Program-made: the position numbers and the translations under genes
DNA from: an uncultured Bacteroidales bacterium
Lineage (GTDB): Bacteria; Bacteroidota; Bacteroidia; Bacteroidales; UBA932
Direction: 5' to 3'
Length of the DNA: 64,000 nt
Assembly: GCA_944323345.1 (NCBI GenBank)
Contig: CALUSC010000002.1
Span: 89,545-153,544, forward strand
Shown: positions 1 through 8,241 of the stretch, piece after piece
How the letters are laid out: each line of letters opens with the position of its first letter
Position numbering within the stretch: the first letter of the stretch is position 1
Notes under the pieces: model-generated
What the model saw: only the letters and a program-made list of their open reading frames with translations
Databases searched by the model: none
Told to the model about the DNA's origin: nothing

Positions 1-182
1 CTGCCCCATTTGTCAGGCCGGAACATTTCTACCGTAGTAGTCATCTGTGGCCTGTATTCCTGTGATTTTTCACCGGAATGATAAAGGGTTTTCCCGAAAT
101 CGTAATGGAACTGTACGTTCTGTGCGGAAGATTCCATTCCGGAAAGCAGAACGAAAAGGAAGATAAATACAACTATCGGCAT
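1..182 (-). CDS. DUF5020 family outer-membrane protein, N-terminal part
   Basis: The gene runs off the left edge; only the first 60 or so residues are visible. It begins with a signal peptide (MPIVVFIFLFVLLSG..., likely cleaved near SSAQN) and continues with VQFHYDFGKTLY and TTTVEMFRPDKWG, which match my memory of DUF5020 proteins, Bacteroidetes outer-membrane barrels distantly like Tsx nucleoside channels. The start ATG lies only one base past the stop of the porin gene upstream, so the two are almost certainly co-transcribed and probably translationally coupled. Together with the porin and the DASS carrier this suggests a passage route for small solutes through both membranes. The substrate is not visible from the sequence. 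Confidence 0.7.
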   Translation of the reverse strand, partial: MPIVVFIFLFVLLSGMESSAQNVQFHYDFGKTLYHSGEKSQEYRPQMTTTVEMFRPDKWG

Positions 183-183
183 A

Positions 184-1611
184 TCAGAAAGTAAAACGCG
201 TCATCATCTGTATACGGTGATTCGTCACCCAATGCAGATTGTCCGTCGCCAGACCTGTATTTGCATACAGATATTTCCCGCCGTCAAACTCTACATAATC
301 CCCGTATCTGGCACTCGTAATATTCCATTCGAGGGCTATGGTGAATTTTCCGATATTATATGCGAATGTCGGCACCACACGCCATATCTCATTGAGATTC
401 GAGGAACCGTTTCCGCTGAAATACACATGTGAAGCATCCGTCAGATCGCCTTTGGAGTCATGCCTGTCCGTCACGAAAGAATCCTGGTTCCCGTACAGAG
501 GATTCCGCGTACCGAGATTCTTTATATAACCGCCCATCAGCATTATCTGCCATTTCTTTCCGTAAGATATCGAAGTCCAGGTGGATGACGCATACAGAGG
601 GACATACTCCCAATGACCGTCATGCCAGGCACCTGCCCCGGCACCGGTCCACGACACTCCGTATCCGCTCATCAGGTTCATATGCTCGCCGCCTTCACTG
701 AGCACGGATTTCGCCCTGGCCTCGAACTTACCCTTTTTATACTGGAGATAAACATAATAGCTGAGAGTCGTGAGCCTGTCGGAAACCTTTACGGTCACAC
801 CGTCGCTGTTTTTCCCGGTCCTGCGAGGTTTTATACTCAGAATATCCAGTCCGGCACGCGCGAGAAATCCGCCTTTTGTCCTGTATGTAAGACCCAGATA
901 TGCTTCCGGCGTACAGCCATACTTGATATACTCCGCCGATGCCCCGTTCGGACCGGTGGACAGATACTGCATCTGCCAGATGGCGGCTCCCGATATCATG
1001 AAATGTTCTCCCAGGGAAGCATCCATGAGAACCTGGGGCGTACGGCTGAACGGATTGAAAGGGGTTCCTGTCTCCAAAGCCAGGACATGAGGCTGGTCGG
1101 CAGCCATGGGATGCCAGGCCTGGCCGAGTTTCAGAGCTATGGAAGCGGTATTCTCGACACCCAGTTCCAAATCATCCCAGCCGACAGTCATGTAAGCCTG
1201 GCGCAGACGCAGCTGGGCCGTACCGTTGATCTTGGGTGTTCCTGTCAGTCCGGCATAGAAGTCGGTCTCTATCTTGGCACCGAACCTGGTCCGTCCTATT
1301 TCATATCCGTACACGTCCAGTCCGAGTCTGGAAGTCAGAGTCAGGAATCTGAACGAACACTGGCTGTTCAGGTCCTGGGACCTGTCTTCGTTCCATGCGA
1401 TGTCTTTAGGCACATAATAGAAAAGATCTCCTGTCCCGGCATTGCTTTCGCGCGTGTCGAAAGCAAAGAAATTCCTCACGAACCCGTACAGTTTGAAATG
1501 GTTTTCAAGTTCTTTCTTCACTGCCCCGCCGTCATCCTGGCGTGATTCAGCCGATGCTGTGACCGGCAAAATGGCCATGACGGCCAATATCGACAATATT
1601 TTCTTCATCAT
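184..1611 (-). CDS. DcaP-like outer-membrane porin
   Basis: A 475-residue protein with a cleavable signal peptide (cleavage near ASAES) and the alternating aromatic/polar pattern of a beta barrel, ending in the phenylalanine typical of outer-membrane proteins (MMTRFTF). The early segment FKLYGFVRNFFAFDTRES and the phrase FGAKIETDFYAG resemble DcaP-type porins, which pass dicarboxylates and other small anions. It follows the DASS dicarboxylate carrier on the same strand after a hairpin-containing gap and directly precedes the DUF5020 barrel. Known: DcaP porins are trimeric anion channels. Inferred: this one brings dicarboxylates to the periplasm for the neighbouring carrier. It could instead be a general barrel; the family call rests on short stretches. 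Confidence 0.65.
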   Translation of the reverse strand: MMKKILSILAVMAILPVTASAESRQDDGGAVKKELENHFKLYGFVRNFFAFDTRESNAGTGDLFYYVPKDIAWNEDRSQDLNSQCSFRFLTLTSRLGLDVYGYEIGRTRFGAKIETDFYAGLTGTPKINGTAQLRLRQAYMTVGWDDLELGVENTASIALKLGQAWHPMAADQPHVLALETGTPFNPFSRTPQVLMDASLGEHFMISGAAIWQMQYLSTGPNGASAEYIKYGCTPEAYLGLTYRTKGGFLARAGLDILSIKPRRTGKNSDGVTVKVSDRLTTLSYYVYLQYKKGKFEARAKSVLSEGGEHMNLMSGYGVSWTGAGAGAWHDGHWEYVPLYASSTWTSISYGKKWQIMLMGGYIKNLGTRNPLYGNQDSFVTDRHDSKGDLTDASHVYFSGNGSSNLNEIWRVVPTFAYNIGKFTIALEWNITSARYGDYVEFDGGKYLYANTGLATDNLHWVTNHRIQMMTRFTF

Positions 1612-1632
1612 TGCTGTTAGGTCGTAAAATAT

Positions 1633-1693
1633 TGAGGGTGACTGAAAAGGAGGAATTCCAAGGCCCGCTCAGTATCCTTTTCAGTCGCCCTCA
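1633..1693. repeat. Long inverted repeat between DASS and porin genes
   Basis: Two 19-base arms (1633-1651 and 1675-1693) are complementary with one mismatch around a 23-base loop. In the minus-strand transcript the hairpin lies just after the DASS stop and before the porin start and is not followed by a U tract, so it looks more like an intercistronic stability or attenuation element than a simple terminator. Its arm core ACTGAAAAGGA resembles the arm of the larger palindrome at 34434-34558 (ACTCAAAAGG). Confidence 0.7.
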
Positions 1694-1718
1694 GAGGACA
1701 AAGATATTTAATTTTCCG

Positions 1719-3164
1719 TTAAATACCGATAAAAATAAGCATTGCATATCCCAGAGCGAAGCCTATCACTCCTATCAGAATGCCTACCTTGGCCATATCC
1801 TTCGTGGTAACCAGACCGGTAGAATGCGCCAAAGCGTTCGGAGGAGTACTTATAGGGAAAAGCATGGCCAGTGACGTAGAAAGGGCTACACCCGCCAGCA
1901 ATGTTTTCATGCCGCCCAATTCCAGAATGGAGTCACCCATTCCGACACCTACTGCACTCATGATAGGCACAAGCAGGTTTGCGGCAGCCGTATTGGATAT
2001 GAAATTCGAAATGAAATATCCGATGAATCCCGAAACGAGAATTACCGCAAGAGGCAGCCATTCGCCGAACGGTATGGAATTGACCAGATGTTCGGCCAGC
2101 CCCGTACTCTGCAGGGCGATTCCAAGGGCGAAACCGCCGGCCACCATCCAGAGTACACTCCAGTTTATTTCCTTGAGATCATCCTTGGTAAGTATGCCGG
2201 TAACTGCGAAAACGCCTACAGGAATCATGGCCACGACATTGGAATTTATGCCTGTCACCCTGTCGAGCATCCACAGAAGAATGGTCACGGCAAAAGTTAT
2301 GTACACGACATACGTCTGCCATGTCTTCTTGTGCGTATTTTCAATCCTGAGCTCTATCGTCTTCTGCTTGAAAGGGAAAAAGAAAAGAAGCAGCCCCCAT
2401 GAAATCAGCAGCATGACCAGTACGTACGGCACCATGACCAGCATCCATTCCCCGAAGCCGAGCCCCATGTGCAGGGAATCGTTGATATATCCCAATGCAA
2501 TGGCGTTAGGAGGAGTGCCGATAGGCGTACCTATTCCGCCCAGATTAGCGGCTATCGGAATCGACAGTGCCAGACCTATCCTTCCTTTTCCGTCAGGAGG
2601 CAGCATCCTCAGCACCGGGGCCAGGAACGTAAGCATCATGGCGGCCGTCGCGGTATTGCTCATGAACATGGAAAAAACGCCTATCACCATAAGGAAACCC
2701 AGGAGCACGAACTCGGATTTTTTTCCGAACGGCTTCAGCATGGCCTTGGCAAGCTGGACATCGAGACCTACCTTTGTAGTAGCGATAGCCAGAACGAAGC
2801 CTCCCAGGAACAGCATGATGACTGGGTCGGCAAAGGTAGCCAGCAAAGCCTTGTAGCTGACGAACGTACCCATCTCGGCAGGTATTCCGGAACCTTTCAT
2901 GAACCAGATACTGCTGTCCGATATGGTCAGAAGCATGATTACTATGGACAGCACCGATGTAGTCCAGGTGGGGATGATTTCAAACATCCACATCAGCGCC
3001 GTAAAGACGAAGATCGCTATCGTCCTCTGCTCCACGACAGTGAGGCCTTCTATTCCGTAGAAATCCACCGGAACGAGCCAGAGGAAAAGGGAGACCGCCA
3101 CCACCAAAGGGAGCAGAAGATAACGCTTGGTATTGAATTTTTCCGACGGATGAAGCAGATTCAT
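1719..3164 (-). CDS. SLC13/DASS family divalent-anion:sodium symporter
   Basis: A 481-residue inner-membrane protein with many hydrophobic segments and the family hallmarks: SNTATAAMM near the first re-entrant hairpin, IGTPPNAIA in the first half and SNTAAANLLVPI with STPPNALAHS in the second half. The paired SNT motifs form the sodium and carboxylate sites of DASS carriers such as VcINDY. Likely substrates are C4 or C5 dicarboxylates. The start lies three bases after the gdhA stop, so it is translated from the same mRNA as glutamate dehydrogenase and the 2-oxoacid:ferredoxin oxidoreductase genes. That context makes succinate, fumarate or 2-oxoglutarate plausible, but direction and substrate are not settled by sequence. 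Confidence 0.92.
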   Translation of the reverse strand: MNLLHPSEKFNTKRYLLLPLVVAVSLFLWLVPVDFYGIEGLTVVEQRTIAIFVFTALMWMFEIIPTWTTSVLSIVIMLLTISDSSIWFMKGSGIPAEMGTFVSYKALLATFADPVIMLFLGGFVLAIATTKVGLDVQLAKAMLKPFGKKSEFVLLGFLMVIGVFSMFMSNTATAAMMLTFLAPVLRMLPPDGKGRIGLALSIPIAANLGGIGTPIGTPPNAIALGYINDSLHMGLGFGEWMLVMVPYVLVMLLISWGLLLFFFPFKQKTIELRIENTHKKTWQTYVVYITFAVTILLWMLDRVTGINSNVVAMIPVGVFAVTGILTKDDLKEINWSVLWMVAGGFALGIALQSTGLAEHLVNSIPFGEWLPLAVILVSGFIGYFISNFISNTAAANLLVPIMSAVGVGMGDSILELGGMKTLLAGVALSTSLAMLFPISTPPNALAHSTGLVTTKDMAKVGILIGVIGFALGYAMLIFIGI

Positions 3165-3167
3165 GGC

Positions 3168-4505
3168 CTATATCACACCTTGTTCAAGCATGGCTGTAGC
3201 CACTTTCATGAAGCCGGCCACATTCGCTCCCTTGAGATAATTGATATATCCGTCCGGCTGCGTTCCGTACTGTACGCATGCCTGGTGGATATTGGACATT
3301 ATCTCATGCAGTTTCTTGTCCACTTCCTCGGCACTCCAGCTTATATGCATGGCATTCTGCGTCATTTCCAGGCCGGAGGTGGCCACGCCGCCGGCATTGA
3401 CCGCCTTTCCGGGTGCGAACATTATCCTGGCTTTCTGGAATTCCGCTATGGCCTCCGGAGTACATCCCATATTGGATACTTCCGCACAGCACCATGTCCC
3501 GTTGGCGATAAGCTCTTTGGCGTCCTCGCCTGTCAGTTCGTTCTGGTATGCGCACGGCATGGCTATGTCGCATTTGATGCTCCACGCCTTTTTGCCGGGA
3601 TAGAATTCCGCATCCGGGAACTTCTCGGCGAACGGAGCTACCACATCATTGTTCGACCTCCTGAGTTCCAGCATGTACGCTATCTTTTCGTCATTCATGC
3701 CTTCAGGATTCCAGATGACACCGTCAGGACCGGAAATGGCTATCACATGTGCTCCGAGCTGGGTAGCCTTCAGAGCGGCACCCCAGGCCACATTGCCGAA
3801 TCCTGAAATGGCGACCTTCTTGTCCTTTATATCCTTTCCCTGGAGATGCAGCATGTGCTGCACGAAATAGACGGCACCGAAACCTGTAGCTTCCGGACGG
3901 ATCAGAGAACCGCCCCAGGTCATTCCCTTGCCTGTCAGCACACCTGTATGCTCACGGGCCAGTTTCTTGTACATTCCGAAAAGATATCCTATCTCGCGTC
4001 CGCCCACTCCGACATCGCCTGCCGGGACATCCGTATCAGGTCCTATATTTCTCCAGAGTTCGAGCATGAATGCCTGGCAGAAACGCATTATCTCAGCATC
4101 CGACTTGCCTTTCGGGTTGAAATCGGAGCCGCCTTTTCCGCCGCCCATAGGAAGCGTGGTAAGGGCATTCTTGAAAATCTGCTCGAAACCGAGGAATTTC
4201 AGGATGGAAATATTGACTGAAGGATGGAACCGGAGGCCTCCCTTGTACGGTCCTATGGCAGAATTGAACTGCACACGGTATCCGGTATTGGTCTGGATAT
4301 CCCCGTTGTCGTCCACCCAGGTCACCTTGAACGTGAAAATCCTGTCGGGTTCCACCAACCTTTCGATAATCCTGGCTTCTTCGAATTCAGGATGCTGGTT
4401 ATATACATCCTCGATGGTTTCAAGGACTTCCTGAACCGCCTGCAAATACTCTTTCTCATTTGCATGCCTGACCTTCAGTCCGGTCATTATTTCTGATGTG
4501 TTCAT
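3168..4505 (-). CDS. gdhA: NADP-type glutamate dehydrogenase
   Basis: A 445-residue hexameric-type glutamate dehydrogenase, which converts 2-oxoglutarate and ammonium to glutamate. The dimerisation/substrate domain carries PYKGGLRFHPSVN (about residues 86-98) and the glycine-rich GGGKGGSDF (121-129) with the substrate lysine. The nucleotide domain has the Rossmann signature ISGFGNVAWGAA. Length and motifs fit the bacterial NADP-dependent class that works in ammonium assimilation. It sits between korB upstream (38-base gap) and the DASS carrier (3-base gap), so reductive synthesis of 2-oxoglutarate, its amination and dicarboxylate transport appear to be one transcription unit. Confidence 0.97.
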   Translation of the reverse strand: MNTSEIMTGLKVRHANEKEYLQAVQEVLETIEDVYNQHPEFEEARIIERLVEPDRIFTFKVTWVDDNGDIQTNTGYRVQFNSAIGPYKGGLRFHPSVNISILKFLGFEQIFKNALTTLPMGGGKGGSDFNPKGKSDAEIMRFCQAFMLELWRNIGPDTDVPAGDVGVGGREIGYLFGMYKKLAREHTGVLTGKGMTWGGSLIRPEATGFGAVYFVQHMLHLQGKDIKDKKVAISGFGNVAWGAALKATQLGAHVIAISGPDGVIWNPEGMNDEKIAYMLELRRSNNDVVAPFAEKFPDAEFYPGKKAWSIKCDIAMPCAYQNELTGEDAKELIANGTWCCAEVSNMGCTPEAIAEFQKARIMFAPGKAVNAGGVATSGLEMTQNAMHISWSAEEVDKKLHEIMSNIHQACVQYGTQPDGYINYLKGANVAGFMKVATAMLEQGVI

Positions 4506-4543
4506 AAAAATGTGATTATTTTATGCCTTTCGGCTGTTATGCA

Positions 4544-5563
4544 TCACTTTACTTCCCATACGGAGCCGCTTCCCAACAGGTCGTCCACACATTTTACTGA
4601 GGATTTTGCTGTCACTTCGGCTACCTGGGACTGAACAGCTTCATCATAGGTAACGTCTTTCACATCCCTGATTATTCCCAGGGCTACAGGATAATCAGGA
4701 TATTTCATGTCGGCAAGCATGGTATGCAGGCCGATATTGTCGCTATGGGCATCATGTGTCAGGATATCATCTTCAGTGACACCGTCCTGCCCTATGGCAA
4801 CGACTTTCAGTTTCAGCCCGTCCAGGACAAGCCCCTTGTCCCTGTTGCTGCCGAATATCATCTTTTCCCCATGTCTCAGGACAATGGTGCGGTCAGCGCG
4901 TGTGGCCCTGTCCGCAATGGTCTTGTGCGCCCCGTCATTGAATATGACGCAGTTCGTCAGCATCTCCATTACTGAGGTTCCCTTGTGAAGGGCTGCGGCG
5001 AACATGATTTCTTCATTGAGCTTCAGCTCGCTGTCCAGACTTCTGGCGAAGAATGTACCTTTGGAGCCGAGAACGAGGCTGCCGGGATTGAACGGATGTT
5101 CGACTGTTCCGTAAGGGGAAGTCTTCGTTATGGCCCCGAACTTCGATGTCGGCGAGTACTGGCCTTTCGTAAGGCCGTATATCTGGTTGTTGAACAGAAT
5201 TATGTTCAGATCCACATTCCTTCTTATGGCATGGATGAAATGATTTCCTCCGATAGCCAGAGCATCGCCGTCTCCGCACGCCTGCCATACTACAAGATCC
5301 GGATTTGCCACCTTTATGCCTGTGGCAATGGCTGTCGCACGGCCATGTATGCTGTGGAACCCGTAAGTATTCATATAATACGGAAGCCTTGAAGAACATC
5401 CGATACCGGAAACCACTACGAAATCTTCCTTTTCGCGACCCAGCGTCTCGCTCACTTTCGGCATTACGCGCTGCATTGCGGCCAATACCGCATGGTCGCC
5501 GCAGCCAGGACACCATCTGACTTCCTGGTCGCTTTTGAAATCCTGAAATGTATATTTAGTCAT
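4544..5563 (-). CDS. korB: 2-oxoacid (2-oxoglutarate):ferredoxin oxidoreductase, beta subunit
   Basis: A 339-residue thiamine-diphosphate subunit. It has the N-terminal cysteine motif CPGCGDH (18-24), GIGCSSRLPYY, and the TPP/magnesium-binding stretch ACGDGDALAIGGNH followed by NNQIYGLTKGQYSPTS, typical of KorB/OforB proteins. With the alpha subunit it interconverts 2-oxoglutarate plus CoA with succinyl-CoA and CO2 using ferredoxin. It follows korA after 20 bases and precedes gdhA. Substrate choice (2-oxoglutarate against pyruvate) is inferred from the two-subunit architecture with a fused gamma-alpha chain and from the gdhA linkage. There is no separate ferredoxin-like delta subunit in the window. 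Confidence 0.93.
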   Translation of the reverse strand: MTKYTFQDFKSDQEVRWCPGCGDHAVLAAMQRVMPKVSETLGREKEDFVVVSGIGCSSRLPYYMNTYGFHSIHGRATAIATGIKVANPDLVVWQACGDGDALAIGGNHFIHAIRRNVDLNIILFNNQIYGLTKGQYSPTSKFGAITKTSPYGTVEHPFNPGSLVLGSKGTFFARSLDSELKLNEEIMFAAALHKGTSVMEMLTNCVIFNDGAHKTIADRATRADRTIVLRHGEKMIFGSNRDKGLVLDGLKLKVVAIGQDGVTEDDILTHDAHSDNIGLHTMLADMKYPDYPVALGIIRDVKDVTYDEAVQSQVAEVTAKSSVKCVDDLLGSGSVWEVK

Positions 5564-5583
5564 GAGTCATCTTCTTAATGGTT

Positions 5584-7419
5584 CTACAAAGCCTTTTCTA
5601 TCGCATCCGTTATCTCGTGCACGAGGAAAGGCTGCCCCTGTACCTTGTTGCACTGTATATATTCATGTCCCGGATACCTGGACCTGAGCCAGTCTGCGAA
5701 CTGTCCGCTGTTCAGTTCGCAGACAAGAATCTTCTCGAATCCGGACAATACGTCCTCCGTGTTTGCAGGCAGAGGATTTATGTAGTCGAAATGAACCTGA
5801 CTGACATTCTTCCCTGATTTTCTGACCTGGTGAACGGCAGAAAGGATGTGTCCGTAAGTGCCGCCCCATCCGACTACCAGCAGTTTCCCGGCAGAAGGCC
5901 CGTCGATTTCAAGAGGAGGAATGACATCTGCTACGCGGGCTACTTTCTCCGCCCTGTTCTTCACCATCATTTCATGATTTGCAGGGTCCGACGAAAGGAC
6001 GCCCTGCGGAGATTTCTCCAGACCGCCGACCCTGTGCTCAAATCCTTTCTGCCCGGGGAAAGCCCATTTACGGACATAATCCGCGTCATTTCTGACGAAC
6101 GGTCTGAACGGAACATCTTCAGATCCTGCATAAGGAGGTCTGATTTCAGGATAATCTTTCATGGACGGTATAAGCCACGGTTCCGAGCCGTTTCCCAGGA
6201 ACCCTTCCGAAAGCAATGCCACCGGCATCATGTGTTCGAGAGCCAGTTTTGCAGCCGTAAATGCCGCATCGAAACAGTGCGCCGGAGAATGAGCCGCTAT
6301 CACGGCCATGGGACATTCCCCGTTTCTGCCGTACAGGACCTGGGCCAGGTCTGTCTGTTCCGTCTTGGTAGGGATACCTGTGGAAGGACCTGCCCTCTGC
6401 ACATCCACTACCACCAGCGGCAGTTCCGTCATCACGGCCAGGCCGAGAGCCTCGGATTTGAGAGAAAGCCCCGGGCCGGAAGTGGTGGTTACGGCCAGAT
6501 CTCCGGCAAATGCCGCACCTATGGCCGTACATACGCCGGCGATCTCGTCTTCGGCCTGGACTGTCTTCACGCCGAGATTCTTATGTATGGCAAGTTCTTC
6601 CAGTATGCCGGTCGCCGGAGTGATAGGATAAGAACCGCAGAAAAGGGGCCGTCCGGACTTCTCGGAAGCGGCAATGAATCCCCAGGCGATGGCCTGGTTT
6701 CCCGTGATATTGCGGTAGAGCCCTTTTTTCATTTCCGCGGGAACTACCGTGTATGTATTGGCAATAGCCTGTATGTTGGAGGCGTAATTATAGCCGTCAT
6801 CCAGCACTTTCCTGTTCGGCGCTATCAGTTCGGGATGCTTTTTGCCGAATTTTTTCTGAAGATAATCGTATATATGTTCCACCGGCCTGTTGTAGATATA
6901 GGAAGCCATGCCGAGCGTGAACATGTTCTTGCATTTATGCACCGTTTTCATATCCAGGCCGCTGTCCTTGAGACTTTCTGCGGTCAGCGTGGTTATCGGC
7001 GCCACGATTATCACCCTGTCTTCGATTTTCAGTTCCGTAATCGGATCCATGGTCAGGAAGCCGGCCTTCCTGATACCCTCTTCATCGAACGTATCTTCAT
7101 CGATCAGGACCATGGCCGTACGCTTCAGCCATTTGGCATTCGATTTCAGCGCAGCCGGATTCATCGCCACCAGCATGTCGCAATAGTCGCCAGGAGTGGT
7201 GATGCGGCCTGAGCCGAAATGCACCTGGAATCCTGAAACACCTGATACTGTACCATGGGGAGCCCTGATTTCAGCCGGGAAATCGGGAAAAGTGGACAGT
7301 TCGTTTCCGTAGATGGCCGACATATTCGCAAAGAGAGACCCGGTCAGCTGCATGCCATCGCCCGAATCTCCTGCAAAACGAATAACAACATCTTCGACAT
7401 CAATTACTTTGTGTTGCAT
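5584..7419 (-). CDS. korA: 2-oxoacid (2-oxoglutarate):ferredoxin oxidoreductase, fused gamma-alpha subunit
   Basis: A 611-residue chain in which an N-terminal gamma domain (VIRFAGDSGDGMQLTG at about 10-25; residues 1-190) is fused to the alpha domain (from about residue 215: GNQAIAWGFIAASEKSGRPL, then YPITPATGILEEL and the TSGPGLSLKSEALG segment). This fusion is the usual form of the two-subunit KorAB enzyme in Bacteroidetes and Actinobacteria. The first gene of the korA-korB-gdhA-DASS run, it follows a good -7 box (TAAATTTG). The enzyme is oxygen-sensitive in known cases and links the branched anaerobic TCA pathway to ferredoxin. Confidence 0.94.
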   Translation of the reverse strand: MQHKVIDVEDVVIRFAGDSGDGMQLTGSLFANMSAIYGNELSTFPDFPAEIRAPHGTVSGVSGFQVHFGSGRITTPGDYCDMLVAMNPAALKSNAKWLKRTAMVLIDEDTFDEEGIRKAGFLTMDPITELKIEDRVIIVAPITTLTAESLKDSGLDMKTVHKCKNMFTLGMASYIYNRPVEHIYDYLQKKFGKKHPELIAPNRKVLDDGYNYASNIQAIANTYTVVPAEMKKGLYRNITGNQAIAWGFIAASEKSGRPLFCGSYPITPATGILEELAIHKNLGVKTVQAEDEIAGVCTAIGAAFAGDLAVTTTSGPGLSLKSEALGLAVMTELPLVVVDVQRAGPSTGIPTKTEQTDLAQVLYGRNGECPMAVIAAHSPAHCFDAAFTAAKLALEHMMPVALLSEGFLGNGSEPWLIPSMKDYPEIRPPYAGSEDVPFRPFVRNDADYVRKWAFPGQKGFEHRVGGLEKSPQGVLSSDPANHEMMVKNRAEKVARVADVIPPLEIDGPSAGKLLVVGWGGTYGHILSAVHQVRKSGKNVSQVHFDYINPLPANTEDVLSGFEKILVCELNSGQFADWLRSRYPGHEYIQCNKVQGQPFLVHEITDAIEKAL

Positions 7420-7468
7420 TTGTTCTAGAATTTTAGTTAGACTGTCAAGTACGTTTTTTCAAAGGATA

Positions 7469-7476
7469 CAAATTTA
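7469..7476 (-). promoter_or_regulatory. -7 box for the korA operon
   Basis: The minus strand reads TAAATTTG, a full match to the Bacteroidetes -7 consensus TAnnTTTG, about 50 bases before the korA ATG. A convincing TTTG at the -33 spacing is not present (GTTC there). Confidence 0.5.
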
Positions 7477-7521
7477 AAAAATTTTTTCACCTGCGGAACG
7501 CCGCTACAAGAAAAAAACAAG

Positions 7522-7571
7522 AGCAAAAAAGAGTACGGTCAGGAAGTCCATCCGGAATTTCCTGACCGTAC
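7522..7571 (-). terminator. Terminator of the nadK-uppS-bamA-ompH unit
   Basis: Perfect 13-base arms (7533-7545 and 7559-7571) around a 13-base loop; in the minus-strand RNA the stem is followed by a U-rich stretch (CUUUUUUGCUCUUG then U's). It starts 25 bases after the ompH stop. Confidence 0.88.
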
Positions 7572-7595
7572 TTTATAATGTATGACCCGCAACCG

Positions 7596-8159
7596 TTACT
7601 GTGCAGACTGCGCCTGTGCCTGACGGGCTGCCATGACAGACTCAAGAGTCTTGTCGGCAGGTATATTCAGGGCTGTCCTGGCTTCCGGTGTCAGATCTAT
7701 GCTCTGGGTATCGTCCACATACAGAAGAGTGCTGGAATCATAAACGTAGATCACGCCTTTTTCCTTGGCCAGATTGCGGACTACATCCTGGGCTTTCTGG
7801 TAAATCGGAGTCATCAGGGTATTCTGGAGCTGATTCATATCCTGCTGGATAGCCTGCTGGAATTCCTGCACCCTGTTCTGGATTTCCATAAGTTCATTCT
7901 GTTTGCTCTCCCTTACCGCAGGAGTCCATGTAGCCTGCTTCTGCTCGAACTGGTCATATTTGGACTGGAATTCGGATACCATGCTCGCGTATGTATCCTG
8001 AGCCTCTTTGTTTGCAGCCTCTAGCTGGACCATTGCAGAATCAGCCTCAGGCATGAGCTGTACCAGTTCTCCGAAATTTACATGTGCAAACTTTGTCTGC
8101 GCCGTTGCAGCAAGGCTGAACATTGCTGCAGCTGCTGCGATCAAAATAATTCTTTTCAT
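7596..8159 (-). CDS. OmpH/Skp family periplasmic chaperone
   Basis: A 187-residue secreted protein: signal peptide (cleavage near ATAQ), a short strand KFAHVNFGEL, then a long glutamine- and glutamate-rich helical stretch (about 40-130) that would form the tentacle of a Skp-like trimer, and the closing segment GVIYVYDSSTLLYVDDTQSIDLT typical of this family. Known role: holding unfolded outer-membrane proteins on their way to the Bam machine. It lies directly downstream of bamA, as in many Gram-negative genomes, which supports that role. A second family member is encoded at 13322-13945. Confidence 0.92.
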   Translation of the reverse strand: MKRIILIAAAAAMFSLAATAQTKFAHVNFGELVQLMPEADSAMVQLEAANKEAQDTYASMVSEFQSKYDQFEQKQATWTPAVRESKQNELMEIQNRVQEFQQAIQQDMNQLQNTLMTPIYQKAQDVVRNLAKEKGVIYVYDSSTLLYVDDTQSIDLTPEARTALNIPADKTLESVMAARQAQAQSAQ

Positions 8160-8241
8160 ATTATTACAGTTATTACTTTCATACCGGCAAGAAGAAAAGC
8201 CTCTTCAATTCAATCTGCTAATATAATAATTTTTACACAAA

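Noticed and set aside
613-1545. A 310-codon open frame opposite the porin gene
   Set aside because: It lies wholly antisense to a clear barrel gene, has no recognisable motif and follows from the codon use of the true frame.
2469-3806. A 445-codon plus-strand frame
   Set aside because: It spans parts of the DASS and gdhA genes in antisense; arginine/histidine-rich composition without domains.
5830-7212. A 460-codon plus-strand frame opposite korA
   Set aside because: Antisense shadow of a conserved gene; no start signal or motif.
8160-8241. Promoter for ompH in the bamA-ompH gap
   Set aside because: No TAnnTTTG match of quality; the nearest (TATATTAG) is too weak to list.
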